Assembly: GCA_963693305.1 (NCBI GenBank)
Contig: OY855916.1
Location: 8,520,001-8,584,000, forward strand
Source: Meandrina meandrites
Lineage: Eukaryota; Cnidaria; Anthozoa; Scleractinia; Meandrinidae
Reading direction: 5' to 3'
Length of the DNA stretch: 64,000 nt
Shown: positions 15,301-30,300 of the stretch, piece by piece
Numbering within the stretch: the first letter of the stretch is position 1
How the letters are laid out: each line of letters begins with the position of its first letter
The notes under the pieces: model-generated
What the model saw: the letters and a program-made list of their open reading frames with translations, nothing else
What the model was told of the DNA's origin: nothing
Databases searched by the model: none
Position numbers and translations under genes: made by a program

Positions 15301-18300
15301 CCTGTAGCCACCAGTATACTTTAACATACCATGGGTTCGTGAAGCAAAGAAAACTTGGAAAGCAAAAGTACCTCACTTTCCACTAAACTCTTAACAACAG
15401 TACAGAGGAAACACGCCGAAACTTCGAATGGACATTTGAAGCATCTTGTTCTAGCTGCAGCGTAAAAGGAATCGCGGTTTTTTAATTGAAATTATATAAT
15501 TTGTTTGATTTTCTCAGTCATTCGGTATAAGACATTATTCATCTTCACCGATTGCTAAGATATCATGTTAAGTCTCTGATTGTTTGGACTTTAACATCAG
15601 CCTGAACGAGCGCGTGGTACGGGCAGTGTAGTATTTGCTTGAAGGAATTCATAGCAATCCCCACACGTAACAAAGCCGAGTTTGTTTCACGTGTGAAGTA
15701 CTGCTAATGACATCAGATGACAAGTAAAACTAATCTGCCTTACACAAACGTTTCGCGGCTTGAACTTCAGCGTTGACCTTGTTCACATATCTCTTTATTT
15801 CACCCTGCGTTAGATCATCTTTGCCTTTTTCACCTCTCTGCAAACAAAATGTATCTAAAAATTAACTGGAATAGGATCTGAAATATGGAATACGATTAGT
15901 AACGATTGAGGCTAGACGGCAACTTTAAAAAGGTACCGTCCTTTCCGTGGATCGTTCACATGTATGCAAATACTACGTAATGCTGTGGCATACAACGGGA
16001 CCAACTTTTTAAAACTCAATTCTAGAATAACACTCAATCTGACTGTTTAGAGAAACATTTCGTAGTATAATGAGGGCTATTATCTGATTAGAGTATTGCG
16101 CAATTTTGAACTCTGTTACTATACTTTTACATGGTTATCAATTACATTTTTTTTATTTATAACTGCAACCGACCGAACCAACATTAAGAGGCTCTGACTG
16201 AGAATATCGAGAGTTGCTGGACAGGCTCGGAAAATCGAAAATCATGACACTTTGCCCGAGGAACACTTTTGGAGAACAATCTTCGAAAATGTTATCGCAA
16301 GTTTCTAAAGACTTATGGTTATCGAGAAATTCGCAATACAAGTTTTCCCTCATTAATTATGCACAAATTACGGTGAAAATTGCCCCAAAATGCAAAAAAT
16401 GAGCAACTTCAGACGTTTTAAACGCCTCTTGTTATGTCAGATGTCAAGTCGAGCTGGCCATTGTTGTTAAGTGTTGTCCTTACACTATACGAATGCAAAA
16501 TGCTGGTAAGAAATCAATCACATTAAGCGAAAAATATTTGTTAAAGAACGATTTTTCTACCTTAAGTAGCAGAGTGGTTCAAGGAGAGGACTATAGACTA
16601 TAGGGTATCATTTTAAAAGAAAGGGATAATTATTCAGACAAACCTGAACTTTATCTTCCTTCGCTTTTGTTAACTCAGTGAGGTATCTGTCACAGAGATT
16701 TTCTTCCACTGAAGTCAAGCCAGCACTGTTAAGTTTCTGAGTTAACTGAGTTGAATTGTTCTTTTCAATGGCTTCGTTAACGACAACCACAGCAGTCAAC
16801 ACTGAAAGTGGAAATAAAAAACTGTAGGCAGACTCGAAGTAAATTCAATGAAATATATCGGTCACGAGCTAGTATATGATGTACATGTACATGAGCTGTA
16901 TCATTTTCTTTTGAAATGATCTGTGATATATTCGAGTTTAATTTGACAATGAGAAGCTCTACATACATTAGGTTAGAATTTCCTTGTGACAGTATATTTC
17001 ACAACCCAATCAATATCGATATCATGGGCTCTAAAGGGTAGTTTTCACTAGCGACGGAGTCGGGGCCAGAGTTTTAAGAGTGCTTATGACCAAGCGAACA
17101 ATGAAAAATCGGACTCATAAACTGAACGGAATTGGAGTCGGAAGAATCAGAACGTTTCCATTTTCTTCCGATTCCGCTTTTGACTCCGTCGCTTATGATC
17201 CAGTGAACACTAGATAATCGGAGTCGCAAGCAGAAAGGAAAGAAGAAACCAATCACAATGCTACAATCTTGGACAAAACTGTTGAAACACTTAGCAAATT
17301 TCCACTCATTTAGCCAACAGAGTTCAGTTTTGCAACCCCCTCCCCCCATTTCAATGTTGTTAATGCTTTAGTGTTTTTAAAACAAAGCTGTCAAACCGCA
17401 AACCTCAAGAAACAACATTGAGTAGGGGGGGGGGGGGGGGGGAGGGAGGAGGAGGGGGATAAGATATTTTAACCCGCTTGCAAGTCGGGACATTTGTGAA
17501 AAATGCGTGAAAATCGTATGTTTTAACTAGTTTTGTCCAAGATTTTATTTCAACGCACTCCGAGTGCTTCCTTTCTGCTAGTGAGAACCAGCAATAAGGA
17601 AGCTAAGGAAAGGGGAATTTCCCTTCTTATTTGGGCAAAGAATAAACTGTTAGTATCGTTATCACTATATACTTTTCAAATGCTCGCATATGACATCATA
17701 AGAAAGGTGAGATTCTCTGCGTTCCTGTAAATGGAACATGGCACAAACGTTTGATATGATGATAGGTAAATGGAATTATGTCCCCCCCTCTACGAAAGGA
17801 CAAAGCCAGGATTTAGAACCTGTAGAGCAGCAGTGACTGGAGACAGAGACAGAACAACTTGGAGGGAGATGCTACTGCTGCTGCTGCTAATGATGACGAT
17901 GAAACCGCCAAAAGTTCTTCGGACACAAAATCCCACCCTGCAGAGAACGAAGTCTTTCAATTTTTTTAATTCATTACTATATTGACTGACACCCTCCAGT
18001 CTTCCCCAAAACAATGTTGACCTACTTTGGCCAGATTGGATAGAAAAAAAAATTCAAAAGCCCTTTGGGCAAATTAAGTTCTCAGCTTATTTAAACCTTA
18101 ATCAATGCTGTCATGGTGCGTACTATTATCAGTTAGCGATACTAGTGGGATTATTATTTTTGAACTGTTTTACTATTATGTCACTGTTAATTCTATTTTC
18201 ATTGCAAAAAAGAAGTTCGAGAAGCCTTTAAACGGGTGGTTAACCATTAATTCTTTTCTTTTCTTAAAAAAGAGACCAATAACAACTGGTTTACTCACTG

Positions 18301-21300
18301 TAGTGATGATCACACAAATGCAACGTGACTTGCGTGATTTACAGCCTACTGATGACCTTTAGACATAATCTATTCTTCCTCACAATAAGGTGGCGGTCTT
18401 ACAAAGCTGCTATCTAAAGAATGGTTACATACACGGAATGCAGCAAACCCACTCCAATCTCTCGTGCCACGTCTGCGTGACGTGGCACGAGACAGAGACC
18501 ACTAGTACTGGGGACGTTGGGGGGGGGGGGGGGGGGGTCGGGAGGAGGAAGATGAAGACAAAGAATATTTGAACTTTGACGGCATTTTGACCAACCGGAA
18601 TTCGTTACGAAAGTTTAAGGGACAGCTTTACGGTTCGGCGCATGTGCAAGCTATTACCTGGCCTACTCAATTCCATTGTCAATGAACCGATTGAATGCGA
18701 GGAAATAACTCGTGCTTGTGTCCAGAATAAATTGTACGGGCCGACAATAAATTCGATGTTCAACACTAAGTTTGACATTTTTTGTGTAAGTCTGTGGACA
18801 TTTTTCGTGAAATTTGTGCTTCACTGTTTCAGGTATTATAATAATGGCCTATACATATTTACACAAGTGCATAAAATTTATTTTAGCTCGAGTTTTCGGC
18901 AAGATTTCCGCACAGCCCCATACATAAATTATACATACAATTTTCTGACTGACTCGTTCTTTTCATGATTGCTGTTTGTGTATAGTGATAGTATGAAATA
19001 GCTGCATACATTATAATGTATGGGGCTGTGCAGAAATCTTACCGAGTTTTCTGTGATACATGTGGTTGAAGCAAAGTGAACTAGGTACTTAGAGCATTAG
19101 AGTCGGAACAAACAAAAGGAATTCTAATGAGAAATAACACCTCTATTACACGTTTTCGCGAATGACCGCGAAATTGTCAAAGGCAAGTTTCCCGCAAGAG
19201 TCATCTGCACGCTTCCAATTGTTTCTTAAACAATGTAATCGAATGGGCGAACGTTATAGCCTGTACATGCGCCGAGCCGTGGAACAGTCCCTTTAAATCG
19301 CACGCTGGTGATTTTGGCCTTGCATGGATGTGCGTCGGCGAAGCAAATTACCCAAAGGTATATCTTTCGTTAGGGGCGCAGGCAGCCAAAACAAAACATC
19401 AAACAAGTCAACTGCTTTGATTTGGGAAGAACTCGAACAAGAATTCTATGACACGTAAAAACGGCCATGTTGTATTTTTTCACGACCGGTTTGTGTGTAC
19501 TGGACAACACTCTATTGCGAGGTGATATGTACTACCGAGGCATCTTTATGAACTTTTTTTCATTTTACTTTCTCTAAATATGTTTAAGGACACAAATCTT
19601 ACCCTGAGTATTTCTTTTTTGACTTTACAAAGCTCGTCATGGTAGAGAAATGCACTTCTGTTGAGTACTTTAGGAAACTTTCCTTCTGGTTTCTGTATCA
19701 AAGTGTGGGTTTCTTTTACTGTGTTGTTATCTAAAGATATGTTTACTCGCCGAACTATGTCCGCTTCTGAAAACAGGAACACACACAAAAAAAAACAGTG
19801 AATAGCCCCGTCAAAAACTTTACGAATACATCAACGAGTAACAACAACAACAACAACAACAACAACAAGCGTTAGTTGCGTGACAACTAATTAGACTATT
19901 ACGAAGAACGAGGACTGACAACTTCGAGCGAAAAAAAAAATATATATACAGACAGTAAAAAATCTAAAAAGTTAAAAATTTTAATAAAAATAGACGTTTC
20001 GGTCAGTGACCTTCATCAGTTGCAGTGCAAGTGAAGAATAAATTACAATTTCCTTAAATAAGTTTACAGTATAGAAAATGACATAACATTACAAAGATGA
20101 TTACATAACAGGGCGTGGTAACACATGAAAGCGAAAAAAAATTAACCAGTGATGAACAAACGGTAATTACTAAGCGAGAAACTATAACAATGCGGTACAA
20201 AACTCAAGAAAAACAAAACAAATAAGAATTAATGAGCGAATACAATACAAATAAGATTATTGTTAAAAAAGTTACTTAATTCGTCGAGTCAGCTGAAAGT
20301 GTAAAGGGACCAGCGTGGAAATTATTCAAAAAAGGCGGTCCTAGGAAAAACTTGTAACTAAATCCCCAAACAAAGCCCTTGAAACCATGCTGCGGCAAGG
20401 CCCAACAGGCGCCCCGAACAGGGCCCTTAAACAACAATATTGTAATAAATTCCCCGATGGGGGCCCCTGAGAATACCTAGCGCTAACAAAGCTAACAAGA
20501 TCCAAGGTCAGGGCCTTTGAACAACTAAACTAAAATTTGCAAGTTGTTTTTGCGTTAATTGTAGTTTATTCTTTTTTTCGAGTTGAATTCTTGACGTTTA
20601 TTCAAGCCAAAAGGTGCCAGAGAGAACAACTGTGCACTCCAATATGCCTCTTTAGTGATTAAAACTTTTTCGATGTTACTTGAATTGTTTGCATTTATCT
20701 GCACTTGATCAATACACTGGAAAGAAAAGTCGTTTACACCGCATGATTTAAACGACTTTTCTTAAATCAGTCACTGGTAGCCAGCTAACATTTAGAATGA
20801 AAGGTTGTATTTTCTTGTAAAAATTATCTCTTATTGTTGCGTATTTGGAACAATAAAATCTTCGGTTTGATTACAGTCACTGACTGGGCAAAGCCTATTG
20901 TCTCTGGGCGTATTGTTATATCTGCCCAGTTCGATCACAAGTTTATGATTATTTATACGTAATTTAGTTAATGCTCTCTTATCAGAAACTCTTCTCTAGA
21001 TATCTGGAAGTGGCATATTCGCTCTTAAAAGATCTATAAAATTATATTTTTTGAGAATGCTGCAGAGTATGTTGCCAACAAGAAATATATTTCTGGTTCA
21101 TTAACTGTAGAAAATTCACAACATGAAATACTTAAAAAAATGACAATGTTGATGTGACTTACTGACACGTTCCTCATGAACTTTATCATTCACAGTGTCC
21201 ACACAACTCTGAAGTTCAATCTGCGTCAGATCATCTTTGCCTTCTCCGTTGTGCTGAAATGAAAGCGCATTTAAGTTTTGTAATTTATTTGTCACTTCTT

Positions 21301-24300
21301 TGCCAACTTCGAAAAAACCGTTTCAACCTGATAAATGTATGCCTGTAGGCCAAGAACAGCATTAAATACTTTTTTACGAAAACGAGGAAATTTAATTTAT
21401 ACCCTTGTTATTTGATAGTTAAATACTGGTTTCATCCGTACTTACTAAATAATTATTATTTTTTATTTAATTGACAACACACTACTTACAATAACTACAT
21501 ACAGTATGTTACTTACAAGAGAATTACCTAACATCAATGATAATAAATTAACAGTATAAATTATATTACTAAGAAGGGGGCAAAACTGAAAGCTATAAGA
21601 TATATTCTAAATAAGCTATTTTTAACATTTTTTTATATAAAATGAATTTTTTGGAGATAACTATAAATATATAACTATAAGGCATATACTACAATCAAGT
21701 GATACGAAAGTCATAAAGTTGATCAGACTTTGCTCAGCGAATCACCATAGTACTTAGTGATCTGCTACAAGTTGAATTGCAGCTTTGCCTTGTGTGTTTT
21801 TATTTGTAGCTTGTTGGAAAGGATGGCAAAAACGGCTTCCCAGAAGAAGTCTTCTTCATTCCTAGAAGCCGTGTAAATGTAGTGTTTAGCAATTATGATG
21901 CAGAGGTTTAAACCAAGATTTTGAGGAAGGTTGTTAATGAAACCATACAATATTTGTTCTTTAGTAAGATTAATTGTATCATTGTTCTTATTGTTCCACC
22001 ACTGTTGAAAGATGACCCAAAATCTTTGGACGTTTGGGCAGGTAACAAACAAATGTGTGAGAGTTTGTCTTTCACTGCACAAGCGGCAAAGATCGTGTTC
22101 TTTAAAACCGTCTCTTAAGAGGGTTACGCGTTCGTTGGTAAGATGTGATGTATAATCTTGAACTGAAAAATAGAGAGTTTAGCGTCTTTGGTAACATCAA
22201 AGGGTAATTTGTAAATTTGGTTTATTTCTTGTTCGTTTAAATCAGCTTTTTTCGTCCGTGTTTCAGCGGTGGGACAAACAAATTTTTGTTTTACAAGAAA
22301 ATTGGTAGCAAGCTTTCATGAAAGTTTTCTACAGGAATTTTTTCTGTACTCAAGTGTTTATTCAAAGACGCTTGCAGTTTCCTTTAATCATCAAGTTTTA
22401 TCCAGTTGGGAGCAATAGCGTGGCATAGACCAAAATACATTAAGTAGCTGGTCTTCAGGTCGCGGGGGACACCTATACATGAATAAATTTGTTGGGCAAA
22501 ATTTTGCTTGTCCTACGTCTTTTGACACGCTTATATCTCGGCTGTTTTGGATGCGATTGAGCTGGAATTTTGCACAGAAATTAAAGAATGATGGTAGTTT
22601 ACAGATGTTGTCTTTGATTTGGCAGATTGCGCTTAACGGTAACGCTGGAGCGCCATTAGAGCCAAAGTGACAAATCCATTATTTTGCGTCCAAGTTTGCG
22701 GATCGAGTAGAAGACAGCATTCTGAGATTTTATCAAAAAACGATCAGTCAAAACCTCTAGTGTGTCATGACAGAAGCGGATTTTTAAATTTAAACTTTGT
22801 CAGCGAGTAAAAGTAGTTTAAATGTGCAAATTTGAATTTGACGCCTTCTATCTTTTTTGAAAAGCCTTTTAGAATTCGGCTTCTGTCATGACACACTACA
22901 GCATCCCTAGTTTACCTCCCCGCAGCGCCAACTCATGAAGTTCTAAATCCGCGCTGAATTCTTGGACACAAAATTGTCGGAAAAGTCCAAACTTTGAGAT
23001 ATCCGAAGGTGTTCCGATTAAAACACGAGTGCCAAGGGAGATAATTATGGTAATTACATTCCACGCTTAAATGTTGAGGTCAGAAAAGAACAATGCGTTT
23101 TCAAAAAGAACACGCTCGCTTTTGAATTTTAATGCATTTATTTAATCAAAATAATCTCTAATTCAGAGAATAGAATCCGTCTAAGCTCTCCGATGGTACA
23201 ACATCGACAAATTATTTATAGACCATCGAGGGGCAGAATGCTCTCGGTTTTACAAAGAAAAATACAACCAAAATGCACTGAACACGCGAACACTTCAAAT
23301 CACTCGCCATATTTTATTCAGTCATGAATATTCCATACACTTGTCGATGCCGGTCGTTGAGCTTCGTGCATATGCTTTGAACAAATGCATAATGATGGCC
23401 CAAGGTGTCCCCCGCGACCTAAAGCTGTATTTTTTACAATAATCTTTGCAAGGCAGAAGGGCGTTACCGTTGACAATATCTTTGATTTTTTCAAAACCGG
23501 CTTCGTACCATGTCTTGTAATAAACAGACAATCCTTGAATTTTGATAAAACGATTGTTCCATATAATTTCGTCAAGTATTTCTTCCTTAGAATTGGATGT
23601 AAGAGCGTTGATGTTTTGCCAGGCATACAGCGCTTCATTGTAAAAAGGCAGTGGGGTATTAGATCGAAATTACACTTTAAGGGGAACAAACCACCCACAG
23701 GTTTGAGGAAGTTATCAGGAATATGGCACCAGTTTGCAGAGCCGTTAATTGTATCCAGTTTTTTAGAAATCTAATTCCTCCACAGTACATTGTAGGCCCT
23801 CAATGAATGCCAGTTTTAAAATAATCGATATTATTGGGTTCTTTGATTATTTTAACTGAATATTTTCAATAGTAGGGTACAGTATTGGATGCTCGTTTTG
23901 CTGGGTATTATATGCAACAGAAAAGGGTAAGTACCGAGTTGGTAATAATTTGTGGTGTGGCCGTTTATTTTCTTGTCATTTATGCCAAAGTGAGAAACTT
24001 GGGTTTAACAAATAATCAGTCCCCGACAAAAGCGACGGATTATAACCTGAAAATATATCATTGATACGGGCAAATTACATCATATAAAAAGTCCTTCAAC
24101 CTACCCGATATTTGTCCTTCTTGTTGGTTTTTAGCTGAGTCAGGTATTCGCTGCAGAGACTTTTTTCCACTGTTGTCAAGCCAGCATTGTTCAGTCTTTT
24201 AATTAACTCTGTAGAGTTGCTGTTTTCAATGGCTTCATTTACGACTACCACTGCAGTCAATACTAAAATTTAAGTGGAAGAGACAATCTGGCTAACTCTG

Positions 24301-27300
24301 AGTGCATAATTTATACGCTTATAAAATTAGGGATCCTTCTGACCTAAACTTGCTGGCTCTGAGGAGCGGTTATTTTTTCCACAAGAAATAAACCTTTTTC
24401 GGAACGTTGGTCGCTGGGCACTCTGAGAAGAGGCTAGAAGTCATATATTTTATTATTATAGCTACTAAAAAATGCAACCTAGAAAAAGAGAAAGCAATTT
24501 TTTTCTACCAGAATTGTTGCGCACTTACGTCACAACATGGTCACCGGCATTTGTTTTGGGAAGTGACCGGACGAAAAGATGTGATGGATGTGCAATTTGA
24601 AAAACGACCGCAGTCTTTTAACTGCAGTTTCACCAAATTTAGAGGAAAAAGATCGCTTTTTTTCGCACAAATCCGTGTTATTTCTATAATTTTCAGTGGT
24701 TATAAAACACACACCACTGGGAGCCATGTCAAGCAACCGCAACAAACCTGACCTTTATTCTCACAATCATAAATATTAAAATAATATATACATTTAGGCA
24801 GGCCTAAAAGCGGAGCTCCCATTTATCATTTTTTTGCTCGAGTAAATTACAGTGTTACCAAATAAGATATATATATTTCTAAGCTTACACCGTGGCCCAT
24901 ATAGCATAGGTACAAAAAACCTCTCATGATTTTGTTGACGAAAGCGACGTCAATATATTTCGTGATTAACCCGTCTGAGCTGCTACCTTAATCTGCTACC
25001 CGTCTGAATTTTCCTGCCTTTAGTGGCAGGTTCTAAAATTGAAATTGACGAGTGCACTTTATTGGGTTCCTCACGTATGCACGTAGGCGCAAAACAAATC
25101 TTAGTAAAACTTTTTACAACGTTTACTGTACACTAATTCGTAATACACCTCTAGGACCTCTGAGTTATTCAATGTAAAAAGAACCTTGACCTTGTTTTTA
25201 TTACTACAAAACTATCAGAGCAAGAAAATCAACTCAAGGCAAAAACAGAAAACAAAGTGAACTCGCTGCTTAACACATAGTAAACAAAATGAACTCACGC
25301 CACGGCAAACTGAGAAAATCACGGCGGCAAAACAAACTCTGCAAATTGATGGTGCCGGTTATGTAAGTCATTTTAAAGCAGTTTTGGTGTAAGAATTGTG
25401 GCAGTTTGTGATTTGGAAAGTGGTGCACGCTAACTTAGAATAAGCTTACAAATATTATGTTGTTTTGACTGTTTTGAACTGTCTTCTTTTCGTTGCGGTT
25501 TGGTTGCATGATTTACTAATTCTGTTTTATCGTACGCGTTGCTATTAAAATGCCTAAGAGAATTTTATGTAGAGAACTGAATGAATTTCTTCATTTCTGG
25601 TAAGTAAATATGCGGTAGGTTAAGTCTGAACCCACTCAGCCTAGCACAGGTAACTCGCAACGAAACCGGCAAATTCAACACACTCACTAATAAGCAGAGA
25701 TAAGAGAAACAAAACAAATGCAAGCGAGCCGAAATCGTGATTTTGATCCGTGAAGCTAAATAATTTGTTTTCAAAATCCAATAATGAACATCACAGTTAC
25801 CTCCATTAACTAAAACTGAAAATAATTAGTCTAAACAAAATATGTACTAAACAAAATTAATGTGTAAAATGTATAAACATGAACAGGCTTGATAAATATT
25901 TACGTGAAGATCTGAAAACCGACACAACTTCAAATTCATTCATTAATGAAGTATAATTCTCTCAATATAAAATTAGGCTTATGCTTAGTACAGACATTTA
26001 CGTTTGTTACCTCATTATTGAAGAAGGCTTATAAATTCTGCATGGCAAAGTTTTCAAACCAGCCCAATAATATCGGACACGAACACGGCAGTCTCGTTGC
26101 AAGCTTAGTCCAACACCAGCGACATATTCATTATATGAATTATCACCGAACAACAATTTCTTTCTTTCCATCGGTGTAGCCTTTAACAGTCTTTTATCCT
26201 TCACTTCAGTGAACTTGATCGGCTCTGAATTCACTTTTGTTTGAGCTCAATTCAGTGATATTCAGCCTTGCTCAGCCGCAGGTCGAACCCTGGACATCGC
26301 GCTCTTTTTGACATGTTATCCAGTATACCATGTTCAAATCGGCAATTATTTCGGATCTTCCCGTTAAGAGGTTGTCCTTAAGCATTTGGCATAAGTTTCC
26401 ATGATGTACATGAGTAAATAAAGCGAGAAATACTCACGAAAATTGATGTTCGCCAGCAGCTTTCTTCGCATCTTTCATTCAGCTTTAAAGGTGAACAGCG
26501 TACCAAAGATTTACCGCCTTTTGGAACAATCGCTTCGTTTAAGTTGAAATGAAATGTCCAGATCATTTATTTAACATGAGAAAAAAACTAAACTAAATAT
26601 ATCTAAAATAGATTAAGCCAAGCCTAAAAGCAGAGCTTGTGGGTTATTTACCTTGCCCTTTATTTAAATCTGAATTTACGCGATGATAAAATTATCAGGC
26701 TAAGTGAGGCTAAGTGAGGCTAAGTAAAAACCGAGTACTTGAGCCCGCGATCAACTGGACACCATTACCTGGTCAGCGGTCAACTTCCAAAAAATACGTC
26801 ACCTCGATTAGCTCTACACCTGAGCCCGCGATATGGTCATGTGATACTGGTCAGCGGATACCTTGTTTTGACAGCTGTCAATTGACAATGACATGGAAGT
26901 TCAATATCAAAGATTTAAGGGGGGTCCTTCTTAACTACTAAGTTGTTGCTAAGGAAGGTATCCAACTGCCATATTTTGGAAACTTGACCTGCTACGGATA
27001 AGCTTTTTTCGCAACTTTGTTCAATTGAAGAGTCCTTCAAGAGTTTCAAATCACGGCCATATTTGACAAGTGGCGAGGCCAGAATAGAAAAAACCCTAAA
27101 ACTGAAAGGGCTTATAAAACTGAAAGTTAAAATCAGTGCCAGTAGATAAAGAATGTCCACATGCTTAATGCTTCGTATGGGTTTTACAAAATTTGCATTA
27201 TTTTAAAAGTTATGACATAATAAACACCCGTATTTTCAGACTTTCTTCAGTAGCGTTTTTTTCTTTCTTGTAAACGGTAATCCCATACGTAGGATTATAA

Positions 27301-30300
27301 AGAAGGCTATGTTATCTCCGATTCTTTAAAAAATTCAGAACTCTTCCTTTTTTCCTCCAAGTTTTAGGGATTTTAAATTCTAACGCGCGGTTTAGGACTG
27401 GCACTAGTTATGCAGGCGTAATGTCAATATTTCAAGCAGGTATTTCCTGCCCCACAAAATTTACCATTTAGCGTTACAAAACGGTCCAAAACTGCTTGCC
27501 ACTAAAACTGGTCTTCAGGAATTCCCTAGCAACTGCTCTAGATCTGTAGTTAAGAAGGACCCCCCTTAACAGTAACCAAAGCGGTAATTGTCCTGTCACT
27601 CCCCTCCCCCTCCCCCAGAGTCTGTACGGACGGACGGACGGACGGACGGACGTACGGTCACGTGATTACCAAATTTTCTCGGCTTGGTGGTTTACCAAAT
27701 TTTCTTACCCATGGTGCTCCGCTGGCGCGCTTCGCGCGCTGGAGCTCCGCTACAAACTTGTCAGCTTGTTCCGCATTAACAAACAGCTATTTCAAAAAGA
27801 AATTATGTTTTGTTTCCAGATAGCGGAAGGATAAGAATGACAAGGAACTCCCCTCTTTATTTGCCCTTCCGTGCCTGCAAACACTACAAACGCGAAGGCA
27901 TGGTGTTGTTGTTTACGCCTGCAAGCGCTTTCATTGGTGCATGGGAATTTTCTTCTCAGAATATAGCTGGAATGTTTATTTAACAATCAAACACGGAAAG
28001 ATCTCACTTTATATTTTTGCCAATACATCGCTTTAATCGAAATTAAAGGCATTGCAGTCGTCAGATATTGCTATTTGTAATGGGTCTCAAAAATAGGAGA
28101 TTTACGAGATTGTTTGCCTTTAGGTGTCAAGAAATGGGTTGAAAATTCGAAAACAATATAGGTATTGTTAACGGGTATTGAAACAAAATATTTCCCTCAA
28201 ATATGATTTTTATGTCCTTTCTTCCTTGTTAAGTATTATTATAGCTTCCTTAAGTAGCTTTGACATTGGGGAGGAGTATATTGTAATTAGGCTTGCCCCC
28301 TCTTAAGGACAAATGGGGGTCACTTGACCATTCAAGCTATGTGAGTGTAACTCATGTTGATTCCATCTTCTTGAAAAACTTTTTCACCCCTCCTCCTCCC
28401 CATCTCCTGGCCACCTGTCTTGTAATTCATCTTGTGATGTTTAGCCATTTGAGAAGTTAAAGTTGCAGGAAATATGTTTATGCAAATGTTTGTTTGTTCA
28501 GTACAGATAATCAGTGTCCCAGATGACCAAGGTAAGCTCCAGTTTACAGTATTTTCCGGCCGCCATATTGGTGTACCACGGAGGTACACCAATATGGCGG
28601 ATCCATACTGGGCTCTGTAAATTTGTGAAAAATATTTCGACGAATATCTAAAGTTTGGGATAGCGCACAGACCTAAAACTTGGAGAAATTATTTCTTTAC
28701 TTCTCTCCTATAATATCCTTTTTTCTTGACCTCATTCACTCAATGGTTTTTCGATTTATATTTTTATTGCGCGACAGTGAAAACGATCTATTGAGCCTCG
28801 GCGTTAAATTCCCGCAATGCTTCAGTTAATTTAACTCGACCCGAGAAACACAAATTAACGTGAACCAATGTTTTGTCGTGTTTCGTTTCTCATAGGACAA
28901 CAAGAAGTTGCTCTTTGTATCTTCGCCTTGTGCTTCTGCTTCTAAATCCGAATTTTTTAGCTGCATTTTGTCCCATTCATAACTAATAGACTTTAATTTT
29001 CCTTTTCGAACCCTATCATGGGCTCAGCGAGAAACTGTTTGAGACTGCGTTTACTTCAAAGCTCGCTGTACGCAAGCTGTTCGCACCTGAATGGTTTCCC
29101 CTTGTTTATAAACGTTACCTGATTGGTTACTATTCATCGGATGATAAACCGAGAACCAATCAGCTGCAGCGCCGTTAATGCATTAGTAACGGCCCGCTCG
29201 GAGTCATTTTCGGCCCGTAAAGCGCGTGTTTTCAAGAGGGCGGTTTTCAATTTGGCCGCGTATATTGATAATAATATAATTTAGCAATTAACTCGTAGTC
29301 ACTACCTTCTAAATTGTATTCTTGTTCTTGTATCAATTTTTTGTATATATTTTTACATGTAACTATATGTATTTTATCAATAGAAATAAAGACAAAGCTG
29401 TACCTTTCAAATTATTACAGATGACCTCATAGGAAAGATGTGATTCTCCATGTTTCTGTCAACAAAAAATGGTAAATAAGAATAAACTAAAACTTGTGAA
29501 ATTTAGCTCATCTCTACATTATTCGTGTTTCTCTGAAGTTAAAAAAGCAAAATTAACGAGTACTGTATTCAAAATACTCAGATACCGGTATTCGAAACGG
29601 CATCGGACAAATTAACAAGCGTAGGGGTCATTTTGCCAACACGTTATTTCAGTAGAGAATGAAAGGAAAAAGAATTGGTCTTTTGTGAGTCATGATAATA
29701 AAACTAATTATAATATACTATAATGTAAACAAACCTTGGTCAACCTTGTTAGAAAACATCCTGCAAGAAAGCGCGCGCAAAAAGCCGTACTTCTATTTAA
29801 CAAATAGATTCCATTTTGCCGTGAGTCTGTTCAGTTATAGATCACAGGTGACGTTAAAATGTGGTAAGAACAAAAAAGTGGCCCACGAGCCGCTAGGCGA
29901 GTGGGCCACTGATGTTCTTACCACATTTTGACGTCTTCTGTGATCTATAGCTGAACAGACCCACGGCAAAATGGAATCTATTTGTCTTCTACAATAACAC
30001 AAGACTTCAGTACACTTCAGAAATGTTATTTAAAACAATGCCGCCACCGGTGAGCTATAAAAACTGAGTTGTTTTCATTTCGCAATAAAGTTATCCGTTA
30101 AAACGAAGCACGGAATAAACCGATTAACAGGTGGTTTGAAGGAAAATCAAAACGTCAACTGAAAAAAAACCTTTTATTCCATTTGTTACGTTCGCAATTC
30201 ATGGAATTCCCGTGTGTCATGAAACTACTCGAGCATCAGACAAACATTTACAGCTTTGATAATTTTCAAATCGGTCACTGTCTACTTCAAGCTTGTTTAG

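Noticed and set aside
1040..24262. C and D exons as mutually exclusive alternatives
   Set aside because: C ends in phase 0 and D starts in phase 1, which first suggested exclusive splicing. The 52-bp L exon (0 to 1) found between every C and D joins them in frame, so a simple linear order explains all exons.
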